The position numbers were made by a program, and so were the translations under genes. Under the pieces are notes generated by a model that worked only from the letters and a program-made list of their open reading frames with translations, was not told the DNA's origin and did not search any database. From positions 248,001 to 312,000 of the forward strand of contig NZ_SAYT01000001.1 in assembly GCF_004296575.1 (NCBI RefSeq): 64,000 nucleotides of DNA, read 5' to 3'. Positions 45,136-57,066 of the stretch are shown piece after piece. The DNA is from Dyella amyloliquefaciens (GTDB lineage Bacteria; Pseudomonadota; Gammaproteobacteria; Xanthomonadales; Rhodanobacteraceae). Each line of letters begins with the position of its first letter. Position 1 is the first letter of the stretch.

Positions 45136-48100
45136 ATGGGCTTCTCCACACTCTTCATTCGCCGACCGATCGCCACATCGCTCCTGATGGTGGCGGTGCT
45201 GCTGCTCGGTATCCTCGGCTATCGCGAGCTGCCGGTGTCGGCGCTGCCCGAGATCGACGCGCCCAGCCTGGTGGTCACCACGCAGTATCCGGGCGCCAGT
45301 GCCTCGACCATGGCGTCGCTGGTCACCACGCCGCTGGAACGCAACTTCGGCCAGATCTCCGGCCTGACCATGATGACCTCCGACTCGTCGGCGGGCCTGT
45401 CCACCATCGTGCTGCAGTTCGCGATGGATCGTGACATCGACATCGCGGCGCAGGACGTGCAGGCGGCCATCAACCAGGCGCGCGGCACCTTGCCGGCGAC
45501 CCTGCCGTATCCGCCGGTGTACAACCGCGTGAACCCGGCCGACGCGCCGATCATCACGCTCAAGCTCACCTCCGAAAGCCTGCCGCTGCGCGACGTGAAC
45601 AACTACGCCGATTCGATCCTGGCGCAGAAGCTCTCGCAGGTGCAGGGCGTCGGCCTGGTGTCCATCGCCGGCAACGTGCGTCCGGCCGTGCGCGTGCAGG
45701 TGAATCCGTCGCAGCTGGCGAACCTCGGCCTCACCATGGAGGACGTGCGCAGCGCGCTCACCGAGGCCAACGTGAACGCGCCCAAGGGCACGCTCAACGG
45801 CGCCACGCAGTCCTACAGCATCGGTACCAACGACCAGCTGGTCGATGCGGCCGAATACAAGAACACCATCATCGCCTACAAGAACAACGCGCCGGTACGC
45901 CTGTCCGACGTGGCGAGCGTGGTCGATGGAGTCGAGAACGACCAGCTCGCCGCGTGGGCGAACGGCAAGCCCGCCGTGCTGCTCGACATCCGTCGCCAGC
46001 CGGGTGCCAACATCGTCCAGACGGTGCAGCAGATCCGCAGCATCCTGCCGCAGCTGCAAGCCGTACTGCCGGCGGACGTCCATCTGGACGTGTTTGCCGA
46101 CCGCACCATCACCATTCGCGCGTCGGTGGAAGACGTACAGTTCACGCTGATCCTCACCATCTTCCTGGTGGTGGCAGTGATCTTCGTGTTCCTGCGCCGC
46201 CTGTGGGCGACGATCATTCCGTCGGTGGCGGTGCCGCTGTCGCTGATGGGCACGTTCGGCGTGATGGCCTTCACCGGCATGTCGCTGGACAACCTCTCGC
46301 TGATGGCGCTGACCGTGGCCACCGGTTTCGTGGTGGACGATGCGATCGTGATGATCGAAAACATCGTGCGCTACATCGAACAGGGCAAGGACGGCAAGGA
46401 GGCAGCCGAGATCGGCGCGAAGGAAATCGGCTTCACGGTGCTGTCGCTGACCGTCTCGCTGATCGCGGTGTTCCTGCCGCTGCTGCTGATGCCGGGCGTC
46501 ACCGGCCGCCTGTTCCACGAATTCGCGTGGGTGCTGACCATCGCGGTAGCCATCTCGATGCTGGTGTCGTTGACGCTGACGCCGATGATGTGCGCGTACC
46601 TGCTCAGGCCCGACGCGCTGCCGGAAGGCGACGATGCGCACGAGCGCCACGCTGCTGCCGGCAAGAAGACCTGGTGGTCGCGCCTGGTTGGCGTGTACGA
46701 GAGCTCGCTTGACTGGGTGCTCGGCCACCAGCGCTTCACCGTGCTGATTGCCGGCGCCACCGTCGCGGTCACCATCTTCCTGTACATCATCATCCCGAAG
46801 GGCCTGCTGCCCGAGCAGGACACCGGTCTCATCACCGGCGTCGTGGCAGCAGACCAGAACGTTGCGTTCCCGCAGATGGAGCAGCGCACCAAGGCCGTGG
46901 CCGCAGCGCTGCAGCGTGACAAGGCGGTGACCGGCGTGGCGGCCTTCATCGGCGCGGGCTCGATCAACCCGACGCTCAACCAGGGCCAGCTCAGCATCGT
47001 GCTGAAGGATCGCGGCGATCGCGACAGCCTCGACGAGGTGGTCAAGCGCCTGCAGCAGGAAGCGGCCGGCATCCCGGGCGTGGCGTTGTACTTGAAGCCG
47101 GTGCAGGACGTGACGCTGGACAGCCGCGTGTCGGCCACCGAGTACCAGTACTCGATGTCCGATGTGAGCTCGGAGGAGCTGTCGAAGTACGCCACGCAGA
47201 TGACGCAGGCGCTGCGCGAGCTGCCGGAACTGGCCGACGTCGACAACAACCTTGCCGACCAGGGCACCTCGCTCAAGCTCACCATCGATCGCGAGAAGGC
47301 CAGCCGCCTCGGCGTGCCGGTGCAGACCATCGACGACACGCTGTACGACTCGTTCGGCCAGCGCCAGATCTCGACCATCTTTACCCAGCTCAACCAGTAC
47401 CGCGTGGTGCTGGAAGTGGCGCCGCAGTTCCGTTCCAGCACCGCCCTGCTTAACCAGCTCACGGTGAAGAGCAATGGCAGTGGCGCGCTCACCGGCAGCA
47501 ACGCGACCAGCTTTGGCCAGGTGGCGTCGAGCAACTCCTCGACCTCAACCGGCCTCGGTGTGGCCAATACCGGCGTGGTGATCGGCGGTGGCGGCACCAT
47601 TCCTCTGGCCTCGCTGGCGACCGCCGAAGTGACCAGTGCCCCGTTGGTGGTGAGCCACCAGCAGCAGCTGCCGGCGGTGACGATCTCCTTCAACCTGGCG
47701 CCGGGCTATTCGCTGTCCGAAGCGGTGGATGCGATCCACGGCGTCGAGCAGAAGCTCAACTTCCCGCCGCAGGTGCGTGGCCAGTTCATCGGCAAGGCCG
47801 CAGAGTTCTCCACCTCGCTGACCAACGAAGTGCTGTTGCTGGTCGCCTCGATCGTGGTGATCTACATCGTGTTGGGCGTGTTGTACGAAAGCTACATCCA
47901 CCCGCTGACCATCATCTCCACGCTGCCGCCCGCCGGCGTCGGCGCGCTGCTTGCGCTGATCCTGTGCGGCATGAGCCTGTCGGTGGACGGCATCGTGGGT
48001 ATCGTGCTGCTGATCGGTATCGTGAAGAAGAACGCGATCATGATGATCGACTTCGCGATCGAGGCGCAGCGCGAAGGCATGAAGCCGCGTGATGCGATCC

Positions 48101-48372
48101 GTCGCGCCTGTCTGCTGCGCTTCCGCCCGATCATGATGACCACCGCGGCGGCCATGCTGGGTGCCCTGCCGCTGGCGCTGGGCAACGGCATCGGCGCGGA
48201 GCTGCGCCGTCCGCTGGGTGTGTCGATCGTGGGCGGTCTTCTGCTTTCGCAGCTGGTGACGCTGTACACCACGCCGGTGATCTACCTCTACATGGAACGT
48301 TTCTCCGACTGGCTGCGCGAGCGCCGCGAACAGCGCGAACTCGCCAAGGCCCAGACACGGGGAGCGATGTGA
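45136..48372 (+). CDS. RND efflux transporter, MdtB/MuxB-like
   Basis: 1,078 residues. A proton-driven inner-membrane pump of the HAE1/MdtBC group. FIRRPIATSLLMVAVLLLG at the start, the TM4 relay motif ATGFVVDDAIVMIEN near residue 395-410 with the two key Asp, and the C-terminal repeat KKNAIMMIDFAIEAQREG near 960. Large periplasmic loops lie between TM1-2 and TM7-8; residues 780-820 are Ser/Thr/Asn-rich (SNGSGALTGSNATSFG), an insertion compared with most homologues. It comes 179 bp after the adaptor gene and before a strong hairpin. Confidence 0.92.
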   Translation: MGFSTLFIRRPIATSLLMVAVLLLGILGYRELPVSALPEIDAPSLVVTTQYPGASASTMASLVTTPLERNFGQISGLTMMTSDSSAGLSTIVLQFAMDRDIDIAAQDVQAAINQARGTLPATLPYPPVYNRVNPADAPIITLKLTSESLPLRDVNNYADSILAQKLSQVQGVGLVSIAGNVRPAVRVQVNPSQLANLGLTMEDVRSALTEANVNAPKGTLNGATQSYSIGTNDQLVDAAEYKNTIIAYKNNAPVRLSDVASVVDGVENDQLAAWANGKPAVLLDIRRQPGANIVQTVQQIRSILPQLQAVLPADVHLDVFADRTITIRASVEDVQFTLILTIFLVVAVIFVFLRRLWATIIPSVAVPLSLMGTFGVMAFTGMSLDNLSLMALTVATGFVVDDAIVMIENIVRYIEQGKDGKEAAEIGAKEIGFTVLSLTVSLIAVFLPLLLMPGVTGRLFHEFAWVLTIAVAISMLVSLTLTPMMCAYLLRPDALPEGDDAHERHAAAGKKTWWSRLVGVYESSLDWVLGHQRFTVLIAGATVAVTIFLYIIIPKGLLPEQDTGLITGVVAADQNVAFPQMEQRTKAVAAALQRDKAVTGVAAFIGAGSINPTLNQGQLSIVLKDRGDRDSLDEVVKRLQQEAAGIPGVALYLKPVQDVTLDSRVSATEYQYSMSDVSSEELSKYATQMTQALRELPELADVDNNLADQGTSLKLTIDREKASRLGVPVQTIDDTLYDSFGQRQISTIFTQLNQYRVVLEVAPQFRSSTALLNQLTVKSNGSGALTGSNATSFGQVASSNSSTSTGLGVANTGVVIGGGGTIPLASLATAEVTSAPLVVSHQQQLPAVTISFNLAPGYSLSEAVDAIHGVEQKLNFPPQVRGQFIGKAAEFSTSLTNEVLLLVASIVVIYIVLGVLYESYIHPLTIISTLPPAGVGALLALILCGMSLSVDGIVGIVLLIGIVKKNAIMMIDFAIEAQREGMKPRDAIRRACLLRFRPIMMTTAAAMLGALPLALGNGIGAELRRPLGVSIVGGLLLSQLVTLYTTPVIYLYMERFSDWLRERREQRELAKAQTRGAM

Positions 48373-48382
48373 GGCAAGCGAA

Positions 48383-48452
48383 CGGGCCCGGGGCAACCCG
48401 GGCCCCCGTGAACATCCCCGAAGGGGCGCGGCCGGAACGGCGCGCCCCTTTC
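48383..48452 (+). terminator. Two tandem GC-rich hairpins after the first RND gene
   Basis: Hairpin A: GGGCCCGGG (48383-48391) with CCCGGGCCC (48397-48405). Hairpin B: AAGGGGCGCG (48421-48430) with CGCGCCCCTT (48441-48450) and an inner CCG/CGG pair, followed by T and a GTTT. Together they should stop most transcription from the adaptor operon. Confidence 0.75.
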
Positions 48453-48476
48453 GGCGTTTCCGTGATTGGCTCTCCC

Positions 48477-48599
48477 TGTAGGAGCGCACCCAGTGCGCGA
48501 ACAGCCGACAAGGCGGTGATGCAGCAACCTCGATGCCCGCGAATGCGTCGCGTTGCGACGTTGCAGCGAGGCTTGATCGCGCACTGGGTGCGCTCCTAC
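48477..48599. repeat. REP dimer (GTAG type)
   Basis: Inverted arms at 48477-48500 and 48577-48599, with a 76-nt inner region that differs from that of other dimers. It lies between the two RND genes. Confidence 0.9.
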
Positions 48600-48741
48600 C
48601 CAAGCGCGCTCGCGGTTCAACCAAACGCACCGTCATGCGTTGTCTAGACGTTGTGCGGTATATACGTCCATATCCTTGTGCCCGTGCGGTGCTTTCCGAA
48701 CAGCCCCTTGAACGGGGCAACTTCCCTGGCTTGTTGATGGC

Positions 48742-51700
48742 ATGAACATTTCTGGTCCCTTCATCCGTCGCCCCATCGGCACGTCGCTGCTGGCGATGGG
48801 TGTCTTCGCGGTAGGCCTGATCTGCTACCTGCTTCTGGGCGTGGCGGCGCTGCCGAACATGCAGTTCCCGGTGATCTTCGTGCAGGCCCAGCAGGCCGGC
48901 GCCAGCGCCGGCACCATGGCCTCCACCGTGGCCGCTCCGCTGGAGCGCCATCTCGGCCAGGTGCCGGGCATCGACACGCTGCGCTCGAACAGTTCGTTGG
49001 GCAGCACCCAGGTATTCATGATGTTCGAGGCCGGTCGCAACCTCGACTCGGCCGCGCGTGACGTGCAGGCGGCGATCAATGCCGCCCAATCGGACCTGCC
49101 GAGCGGACTCAATGCGCCGCCGAGCTACCAGAAAGCCAACCCGAACGACGACCCGATCATTGCCTTCGCGCTGACCTCCGACACGCAATCGGCGCGCGAT
49201 CTCTACGATGTCGCCGACTCGTTGCTGGCGCAGCACCTGCGCCAGCTCGAAGGTGTTTCCGAAGTCGACATTCTCGGCGCCGCCACACCGGCCATCCGCG
49301 TCGACGTCAACCTGCGCCTGCTCAATGCGCTGGGGCTGTCGCCCGACCAGTTGCGCAACGCGCTGACTGCCGCCAATGTCACCTCGCCGGTGGGCTTCCT
49401 GAGCAACGGGCAGACCACCATGTCGGTATCCGCGAACGATTCGCTGCATCGCGCCGAGGATTTCGCCAACCTGGTGATCGCCTCGAGCAAGGGCGTGCCG
49501 GTGCGCCTGTCGGACGTGGCCAAGGTCTACGATGGCACCCAGGATGCGTACCAGAGGGCCTGGTTCCAGGGTAAGCCGGCGATCCTGATGTATGTCTACC
49601 GGCAGTCCAACGCCAACATCATTGGCACGGTGGACCGCGTCAAGGCGGCGGTACCGATGCTGCGCAACTATCTGCAGCCAGGCACCACGCTCACCCCGTA
49701 CTTCGACGGCACCCCGACCATCCGCGCCTCGCTGCACGAAGTGCAGGCCACGCTGCTGATCAGCCTGGCGATGGTGATGCTGACCATGGCGGTCTTCCTG
49801 CGCCGCCTCGCGCCCACCCTGATCGCCACTGCCGCGGTGCCGCTGTCGCTGGCCGGCGCGGCGATCGTGATGTACCTGCTCGGCTTCACGCTCAACAACC
49901 TCACCTTGCTGGCGCTGGTGATCGCGATCGGCTTCGTGGTGGACGATGCGATCGTGGTGATCGAGAACATCGTGCGCCACATCGACCAGGGCATGACACG
50001 CATGGAGGCCGCGCTGGCTGGCGCGCGCGAGATCGGCTTCACCATCGTCTCCATCACCGCCTCGCTGGTGGCGGTATTCCTGCCGCTGCTGTTCATGAGC
50101 GGCATCACCGGCCTGTTCTTCAAGGAATTCACCATCACCCTGGTGGCGGCGATCATCGTATCGGCGCTGGTCTCGCTCACCCTCACCACGTCGCTGTGCG
50201 GCCAGTTCCTGAGCAGTCACCAGGAAGACAAGCCGACCACGCGCGTCGGCATCGCGCTGGAGAAATTCCAGGCTGGCATGCTGGCGGTCTATTCGCGTGC
50301 GCTGAAGTTCTCCATCAAGCACGCACTCGCCTTCGCGCTGACGCCGCTGGTGCTGATCGGGATCACCATCTTCCTGTTCGGCGTGGTCAAGACCGGCATG
50401 TTCCCGCCGCAGGACACCGGCCTCATCCGTGGCCGCGCCACCTCCGGCGCCACGGTGTCTTTCCAGGACTCGGTGGCACGCCAGCAGCGACTGATCGACA
50501 TGTTGCTGAAGGACCACGACGTGGCCCGCGTAGGTTCACGCCTGGGCACCAGCCGCCAGGGTGCCTCGGGCAGCTTCGATATCGAGCTGAAGACCCATGC
50601 GGAAGGGCGCAAGGACGACACCTTTGCCGTGCTGGCCCGGCTGAGCGCGAAGGCTGCGCGCTATCCCGACCTCAATGTGCGCCTGCGGCCGATCCAGGAT
50701 CTGCCCAGCTTCGGCGGCGGCGGCACCGGTCAGGGTGCGCAGTATCAGGTGTCGCTGCAGGGCGACAGCCCGGAGGAACTGCAGGAGTGGCTGCCCAAGC
50801 TGGTCGCGGCGCTGAAGAGCAATCCCAAGCTCAAGGATGTCGGCAGCGACATCGACGACGCCGGCCTGCAGCAGAACATCGTGATCGATCGCGACAAGGC
50901 CGCGCGCCTGAACGTGGGTATCGGCACCATTGACGGCGCGCTGTACAACGCCTTCGGCCAGCGCCAGATCAGTACGATCTATTCCGACCTCAACCAGTAC
51001 AAGGTGGTGGTCAACGCGCTGCCGAACCAGACCGCCACGCCTGCGGCGATCAATGCGATCTACGTGGCCAGTTCCACCGGGCAGATGGTGCCGCTTACGG
51101 CGTTCGCGCGGCAGGAGCCGGGTCTGGCGCCGACCCAGATCACCCATGAAAACCAGTACACGCTGATGAGCATGAGCTTCAACCTCGCGCCGGGCGTGAG
51201 CATGGGCGAGGCCTTGCAGATCATCCAGCAGACCGGTGCGCAGATGCGCCTGCCGGGCAACATCCGCATCAACATCGGCGGCGATTTCCGCCGGTTCCAG
51301 CAGTCGCAGAGCGGCATGCTGTGGCTGCTGCTGGGCGCCGTCGTGGTGGTCTACATCGTGCTGGGCATGCTGTATGAGAGTCTGATCCACCCGGTTACCA
51401 TCCTCTCGACGCTGCCGGCCGCGGGCGTTGGTGCGTTGCTGGCGTTGTGGATCACCGACACCGAGCTGTCGGTGATCGCACAGATCGCGCTGGTGCTGCT
51501 GATTGGCATTGTCAAGAAGAACGCGATCATGATGATCGACTTCGCGCTGGTCGCGCGCCGCGAGCATGGGCTCAACCCGCAGGATGCTGCGTACGAAGCC
51601 TGCATGGTGCGCTTCCGCCCGATCATGATGACCACCATGGTGGCCATCCTCGCCGCGGTGCCGATCGCGGTGGGTCTGGGCGAGGGTTCGGACCTGCGTC

Positions 51701-51867
51701 GTCCGCTGGGTATCGCACTCATTGGCGGCCTGCTGATCTCGCAGAGCCTGACCCTGCTCAGCACGCCCGCGCTCTATGTGATCTTCTCCTGCCTGGCCGA
51801 CCGCGTTCGCGCGTGGCGCGAGCGTCGGCGCCAGCCCAAGCGGCTGGCGGCCGGCGAGGCGGTCTGA
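48742..51867 (+). CDS. RND efflux transporter, MdtC/MuxC-like
   Basis: 1,041 residues. Second RND subunit of the MdtC group: FIRRPIGTSLLAMGVFAVGL at the start, TM4 motif AIGFVVDDAIVVIEN, and KKNAIMMIDFALVARREHG near residue 923. MdtB and MdtC form a heterotrimer in E. coli; here a 369-bp gap with hairpins and a REP dimer separates the two genes, so it needs its own promoter. No opmB/mdtD-like outer-membrane factor gene follows. An alternative is an independent homotrimeric pump. Confidence 0.92.
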   Translation: MNISGPFIRRPIGTSLLAMGVFAVGLICYLLLGVAALPNMQFPVIFVQAQQAGASAGTMASTVAAPLERHLGQVPGIDTLRSNSSLGSTQVFMMFEAGRNLDSAARDVQAAINAAQSDLPSGLNAPPSYQKANPNDDPIIAFALTSDTQSARDLYDVADSLLAQHLRQLEGVSEVDILGAATPAIRVDVNLRLLNALGLSPDQLRNALTAANVTSPVGFLSNGQTTMSVSANDSLHRAEDFANLVIASSKGVPVRLSDVAKVYDGTQDAYQRAWFQGKPAILMYVYRQSNANIIGTVDRVKAAVPMLRNYLQPGTTLTPYFDGTPTIRASLHEVQATLLISLAMVMLTMAVFLRRLAPTLIATAAVPLSLAGAAIVMYLLGFTLNNLTLLALVIAIGFVVDDAIVVIENIVRHIDQGMTRMEAALAGAREIGFTIVSITASLVAVFLPLLFMSGITGLFFKEFTITLVAAIIVSALVSLTLTTSLCGQFLSSHQEDKPTTRVGIALEKFQAGMLAVYSRALKFSIKHALAFALTPLVLIGITIFLFGVVKTGMFPPQDTGLIRGRATSGATVSFQDSVARQQRLIDMLLKDHDVARVGSRLGTSRQGASGSFDIELKTHAEGRKDDTFAVLARLSAKAARYPDLNVRLRPIQDLPSFGGGGTGQGAQYQVSLQGDSPEELQEWLPKLVAALKSNPKLKDVGSDIDDAGLQQNIVIDRDKAARLNVGIGTIDGALYNAFGQRQISTIYSDLNQYKVVVNALPNQTATPAAINAIYVASSTGQMVPLTAFARQEPGLAPTQITHENQYTLMSMSFNLAPGVSMGEALQIIQQTGAQMRLPGNIRINIGGDFRRFQQSQSGMLWLLLGAVVVVYIVLGMLYESLIHPVTILSTLPAAGVGALLALWITDTELSVIAQIALVLLIGIVKKNAIMMIDFALVARREHGLNPQDAAYEACMVRFRPIMMTTMVAILAAVPIAVGLGEGSDLRRPLGIALIGGLLISQSLTLLSTPALYVIFSCLADRVRAWRERRRQPKRLAAGEAV

Positions 51868-51876
51868 AAGCTTCAC

Positions 51877-51958
51877 TGTAGGAGCGCACCCAGTGCGCGA
51901 TCGGGGCTTGCGGAGGCGTCGCTTCGTAGGCTTTTCGCGCACTGGGTGCGCTCCTACA
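51877..51958. repeat. REP dimer (GTAG type)
   Basis: Inverted arms 51877-51900 and 51935-51958, beginning 9 nt after the RND stop. Inner right flank GCTTCGTAGGCTTTTCGC matches that of the 61628 unit. Confidence 0.9.
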
Positions 51959-52029
51959 GAAAAGCGTAAGGTCCTGAATCTCCATACGTAAGCGCATCGT
52001 TGCCCGGCGCGCTTTCCCCGTATGGCTGA

Positions 52030-54387
<2,358 letters not shown>

Positions 54388-54413
54388 TTGGCCGGAAGCA
54401 TCAATGCTGTTTG

Positions 54414-54443
54414 AAGAAGGCCGCGCAAGCGGCCTTCTTTCTT
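54414..54443 (+). terminator. Rho-independent terminator of icd
   Basis: 11-bp stem (AAGAAGGCCGC / GCGGCCTTCTT) with a GCAA tetraloop, followed by TTTCTTTC. It starts 27 nt after the icd stop. Confidence 0.93.
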
Positions 54444-54463
54444 TCGGGAGGGCCTGATGTCGT

Positions 54464-54546
54464 TGTGGGAGCGAACCCTGTGCGCGACCGCGGTGCATCA
54501 GGGTCACTGTTTCGTGGGGTCGTCGCGCACAGGGTGCGCTCCCACA
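54464..54546. repeat. REP dimer, GTGGG subtype
   Basis: Inverted arms 54464-54488 and 54522-54546. The left arm has GCGAACC in place of GCGCACC. It lies between icd and chrA. Confidence 0.88.
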
Positions 54547-54601
54547 GTGAAGGCGTCACCGACGCATCCACCTGTCTCATCGCTGCGCTAGGCTCCGCCG
54601 C

Positions 54602-55822
54602 ATGAGCGCTACGCCGAGCCCCACTCCTTCCACGCCGGGTCGAGCCAGCGAGGTCTTCCTCGCTTTCCTCTCGCTGGGCCTGTGCTCGTTCGGCGGACCT
54701 ATCGCCCACTTGGGCTATTTCCGCCGCGCCTTCGTCGAGCAGCGCCGCTGGCTGGACGATGCGCACTACTCGCAGCTGCTCGCGCTTTGCCAGTTCCTGC
54801 CCGGGCCGGCAAGCAGCCAGCTCGGCTTCTCCATCGGCTTGCAGCGTGCCGGCTGGCGCGGCGGAATCGCTGCGTTTCTCGGCTTCACCCTGCCATCGGC
54901 GCTGTTGATGCTCGCCTTTGCGTGGTGGGCCCCGTACCTGCACGGCGTGTGGGGGCAGTCGCTGTTGCACGGCCTGAAACTGGTGGCCGTGGTGGTGGCG
55001 CAGGGCGTGCTCGGCATGTGGCGTTCGCTGGCGCCCGATCTGCCAAGGCGCGTGTTGGCGATCGCGACCGCCGCATTGGTGTTGTGGAAGCCGTCGACGT
55101 TGTTGCAGCTGCTCGTGATCGTGATCGCGGCACTGCTGTCGCCATGGGTGGGCCGTGGCGCATTACCTCGGCGTGATTGGGCACCTTCACCGGGATACGG
55201 GCGCGGTGCGGCGATGGTGCTGCTGGCCTGCTATGCCTCGCTGCTGGTGCTGACCTTCATGGTCGCGACCCGGCCATCCGGCCATCCGCTATGGCAGATC
55301 GGCGCGGCGTTCTATCGAGCCGGTGCCCTGGTGTTCGGTGGTGGTCACGTCGTGCTGCCGTGGTTGCGGCAGGCGCTGGTGGTGCCTGGCTGGATCGATG
55401 AGGGCAGCTTCCTCGCCGGTTACGGTGCGGCGCAGGCGATGCCGGGGCCGATGTTCTCGCTGGCGGCGTACCTGGGTGGGCGCATGTTCGGCGGGCAGGC
55501 TGGTCTGGCCGGTGCGGCGATTGCGCTGGCATCGATCTTCCTGCCGGGCTTCCTGCTTTTGAGCGGCGTGCTCCCGTTCTGGCAACGGTTGTCGGTGCGC
55601 GCGGGCGCGGTGCGCGTGGTGGCGTCCATCAATGCGGCGGTCGTCGGCCTGCTCGCAGCCGCGTTCTACAATCCGGTCTGGACCGGTACCGTGCATGCCC
55701 CCGCCGATGTGCTCATCGCCGCCTGCGGCTTCCTCATGCTGGCGGTGGCGCGGCAGCCGGCCTGGGTCGCCGTACTCTGGTGCGTGACCGGCACCATGGC
55801 CGGAACCTGGCTTGCCCACTGA
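54602..55822 (+). CDS. chrA: Chromate transporter ChrA
   Basis: 406 residues with two homologous CHR halves of about 200 residues and some twelve hydrophobic segments. N-half: SLGLCSFGGPIAHLGYFRRAFV and LPGPASSQLGFSIG; C-half: FYRAGALVFGGGHVVLPWL and AQAMPGPMFSLAAYLG. It lowers chromate by export in the long-chain ChrA class. The ATG has no obvious ribosome site. It precedes the GumN-like gene by 77 bp. Confidence 0.92.
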   Translation: MSATPSPTPSTPGRASEVFLAFLSLGLCSFGGPIAHLGYFRRAFVEQRRWLDDAHYSQLLALCQFLPGPASSQLGFSIGLQRAGWRGGIAAFLGFTLPSALLMLAFAWWAPYLHGVWGQSLLHGLKLVAVVVAQGVLGMWRSLAPDLPRRVLAIATAALVLWKPSTLLQLLVIVIAALLSPWVGRGALPRRDWAPSPGYGRGAAMVLLACYASLLVLTFMVATRPSGHPLWQIGAAFYRAGALVFGGGHVVLPWLRQALVVPGWIDEGSFLAGYGAAQAMPGPMFSLAAYLGGRMFGGQAGLAGAAIALASIFLPGFLLLSGVLPFWQRLSVRAGAVRVVASINAAVVGLLAAAFYNPVWTGTVHAPADVLIAACGFLMLAVARQPAWVAVLWCVTGTMAGTWLAH

Positions 55823-55899
55823 ACAAGGCGGCGAACTCCATGGAACCGCGTTTCCGCGCGAGCGGTCACAATGCGGCCTCTATCAAGGAACCCGATGCG

Positions 55900-56976
55900 A
55901 TGAACCCGACCGTCGTCCGTCCGTTGCGATCCCGGCCCGTGCTGTGGGCGATGCTGGCGCTTGCCCTCGGTCTGCCGGTTCATGCGCAGAACGCACCTGC
56001 GCCGGCAACGACAGCGCCGGGACAGGTGACCAACCTCGAAGCGGTCACGGTCAGCGGCGAACAGCCGGGGCCTGGACTGTGGCGGGTGAGCAAGGGCGAT
56101 CACGTGATGTGGATATTGGGTACCTTGTCGCCGTTGCCCGACCGCATGCAGTGGAAGACGGACGATGTGGAGCAGACCATCGCCAGCTCCCAGGAGGTGC
56201 TCGGGCCGCCGTCCATCGCACTGAAGCCCAAGACCAATTTCTTCGGCAAGCTGTTCCTGCTGCCGTCGTTGATCGGCGCGCGCAAGAACCCCGACGGGCA
56301 GAAACTACAGCAGGTGGTGCCGGCCCCCGATTACGCCCGCTGGCTCACGCTCAAGCAGCAATACCTCGGCAACGATCGCAGCATCGAGGACTGGCGACCG
56401 ATCTTCGCGGCGGTCGAGTTGTACGACAAGGCCATCAAGCGCCACGGCATGACACCTTCCGGTGGCGTGAAGGACGCCGTGCGCGATCTCGCCAAGAAGC
56501 ACAACGTGAAGTTCGTGACCGCGCGCTACACCATGCTGGTGGAGCAGCCGCGCGATGCGGTGAAGACGTTCAAGTCCTCGCCGATGGATGACCGCGAATG
56601 CTTCGGCCGCACGCTGGATACGGTGGAGCGCGACCTGGGACGCATCACCGAACGCGCCAATGCCTGGGCTACCGGCGACATCGACCTGCTGCGCAGCCTG
56701 CCGATGAATGACCAGCGCGAAGCCTGTATTGCGGCCGTGACGGAGGCGGGCTTTGCCAAGCAACTAGGCTTCAGCGACGTGAAGCAGAAGGCCGACGGCA
56801 TCTGGATGGAGGCCGCCGAGCAGGCGTTGAACAGCAATGCGCAGACGTTCGCGATGCTGCCGATGGAAGAGCTGCTGTCGCCACGCGGGCTGATCGCGCG
56901 CCTGAAGGCGAAGGGTTATCAGGTCGAAGCGCCGGACGGCAGTGACGCGGAAGGTGTTGCGCCGGTGCAGCCTTGA
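55900..56976 (+). CDS. TraB/GumN family protein, exported
   Basis: 358 residues from ATG 55900. A signal peptide (cleavage after PVHA near residue 28) is followed by the TraB/GumN fold: VMWILGTLSPLPDRM near residue 68 with the conserved GT, and the C-terminal GLIARLKAKGYQVEAP ending. The family includes Xanthomonas GumN and human TIKI; TIKI proteases are metal-dependent, but the GX2H motif in this copy is not obvious. Possible role: envelope peptidase. It is convergent with the aldo/keto reductase gene across a REP pair. Confidence 0.8.
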   Translation: MNPTVVRPLRSRPVLWAMLALALGLPVHAQNAPAPATTAPGQVTNLEAVTVSGEQPGPGLWRVSKGDHVMWILGTLSPLPDRMQWKTDDVEQTIASSQEVLGPPSIALKPKTNFFGKLFLLPSLIGARKNPDGQKLQQVVPAPDYARWLTLKQQYLGNDRSIEDWRPIFAAVELYDKAIKRHGMTPSGGVKDAVRDLAKKHNVKFVTARYTMLVEQPRDAVKTFKSSPMDDRECFGRTLDTVERDLGRITERANAWATGDIDLLRSLPMNDQREACIAAVTEAGFAKQLGFSDVKQKADGIWMEAAEQALNSNAQTFAMLPMEELLSPRGLIARLKAKGYQVEAPDGSDAEGVAPVQP

Positions 56977-56984
56977 GGGGCTGA

Positions 56985-57043
56985 TCGCGCACTGGGTGCG
57001 CTCCTACAAAAAACCTCCCTGTAGGAGCGCACCCAGTGCGCGA
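56985..57043. repeat. Outward-facing REP pair between convergent genes
   Basis: Two arms with the opposite order to all other dimers: reverse arm 56985-57008 first, then forward arm 57020-57043, only 11 nt apart. This makes a long cruciform-capable palindrome starting 8 nt after the GumN stop. It may serve as a two-way transcription stop. Confidence 0.9.
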
Positions 57044-57066
57044 TCCAACCCGCCTCAACATCTCAC

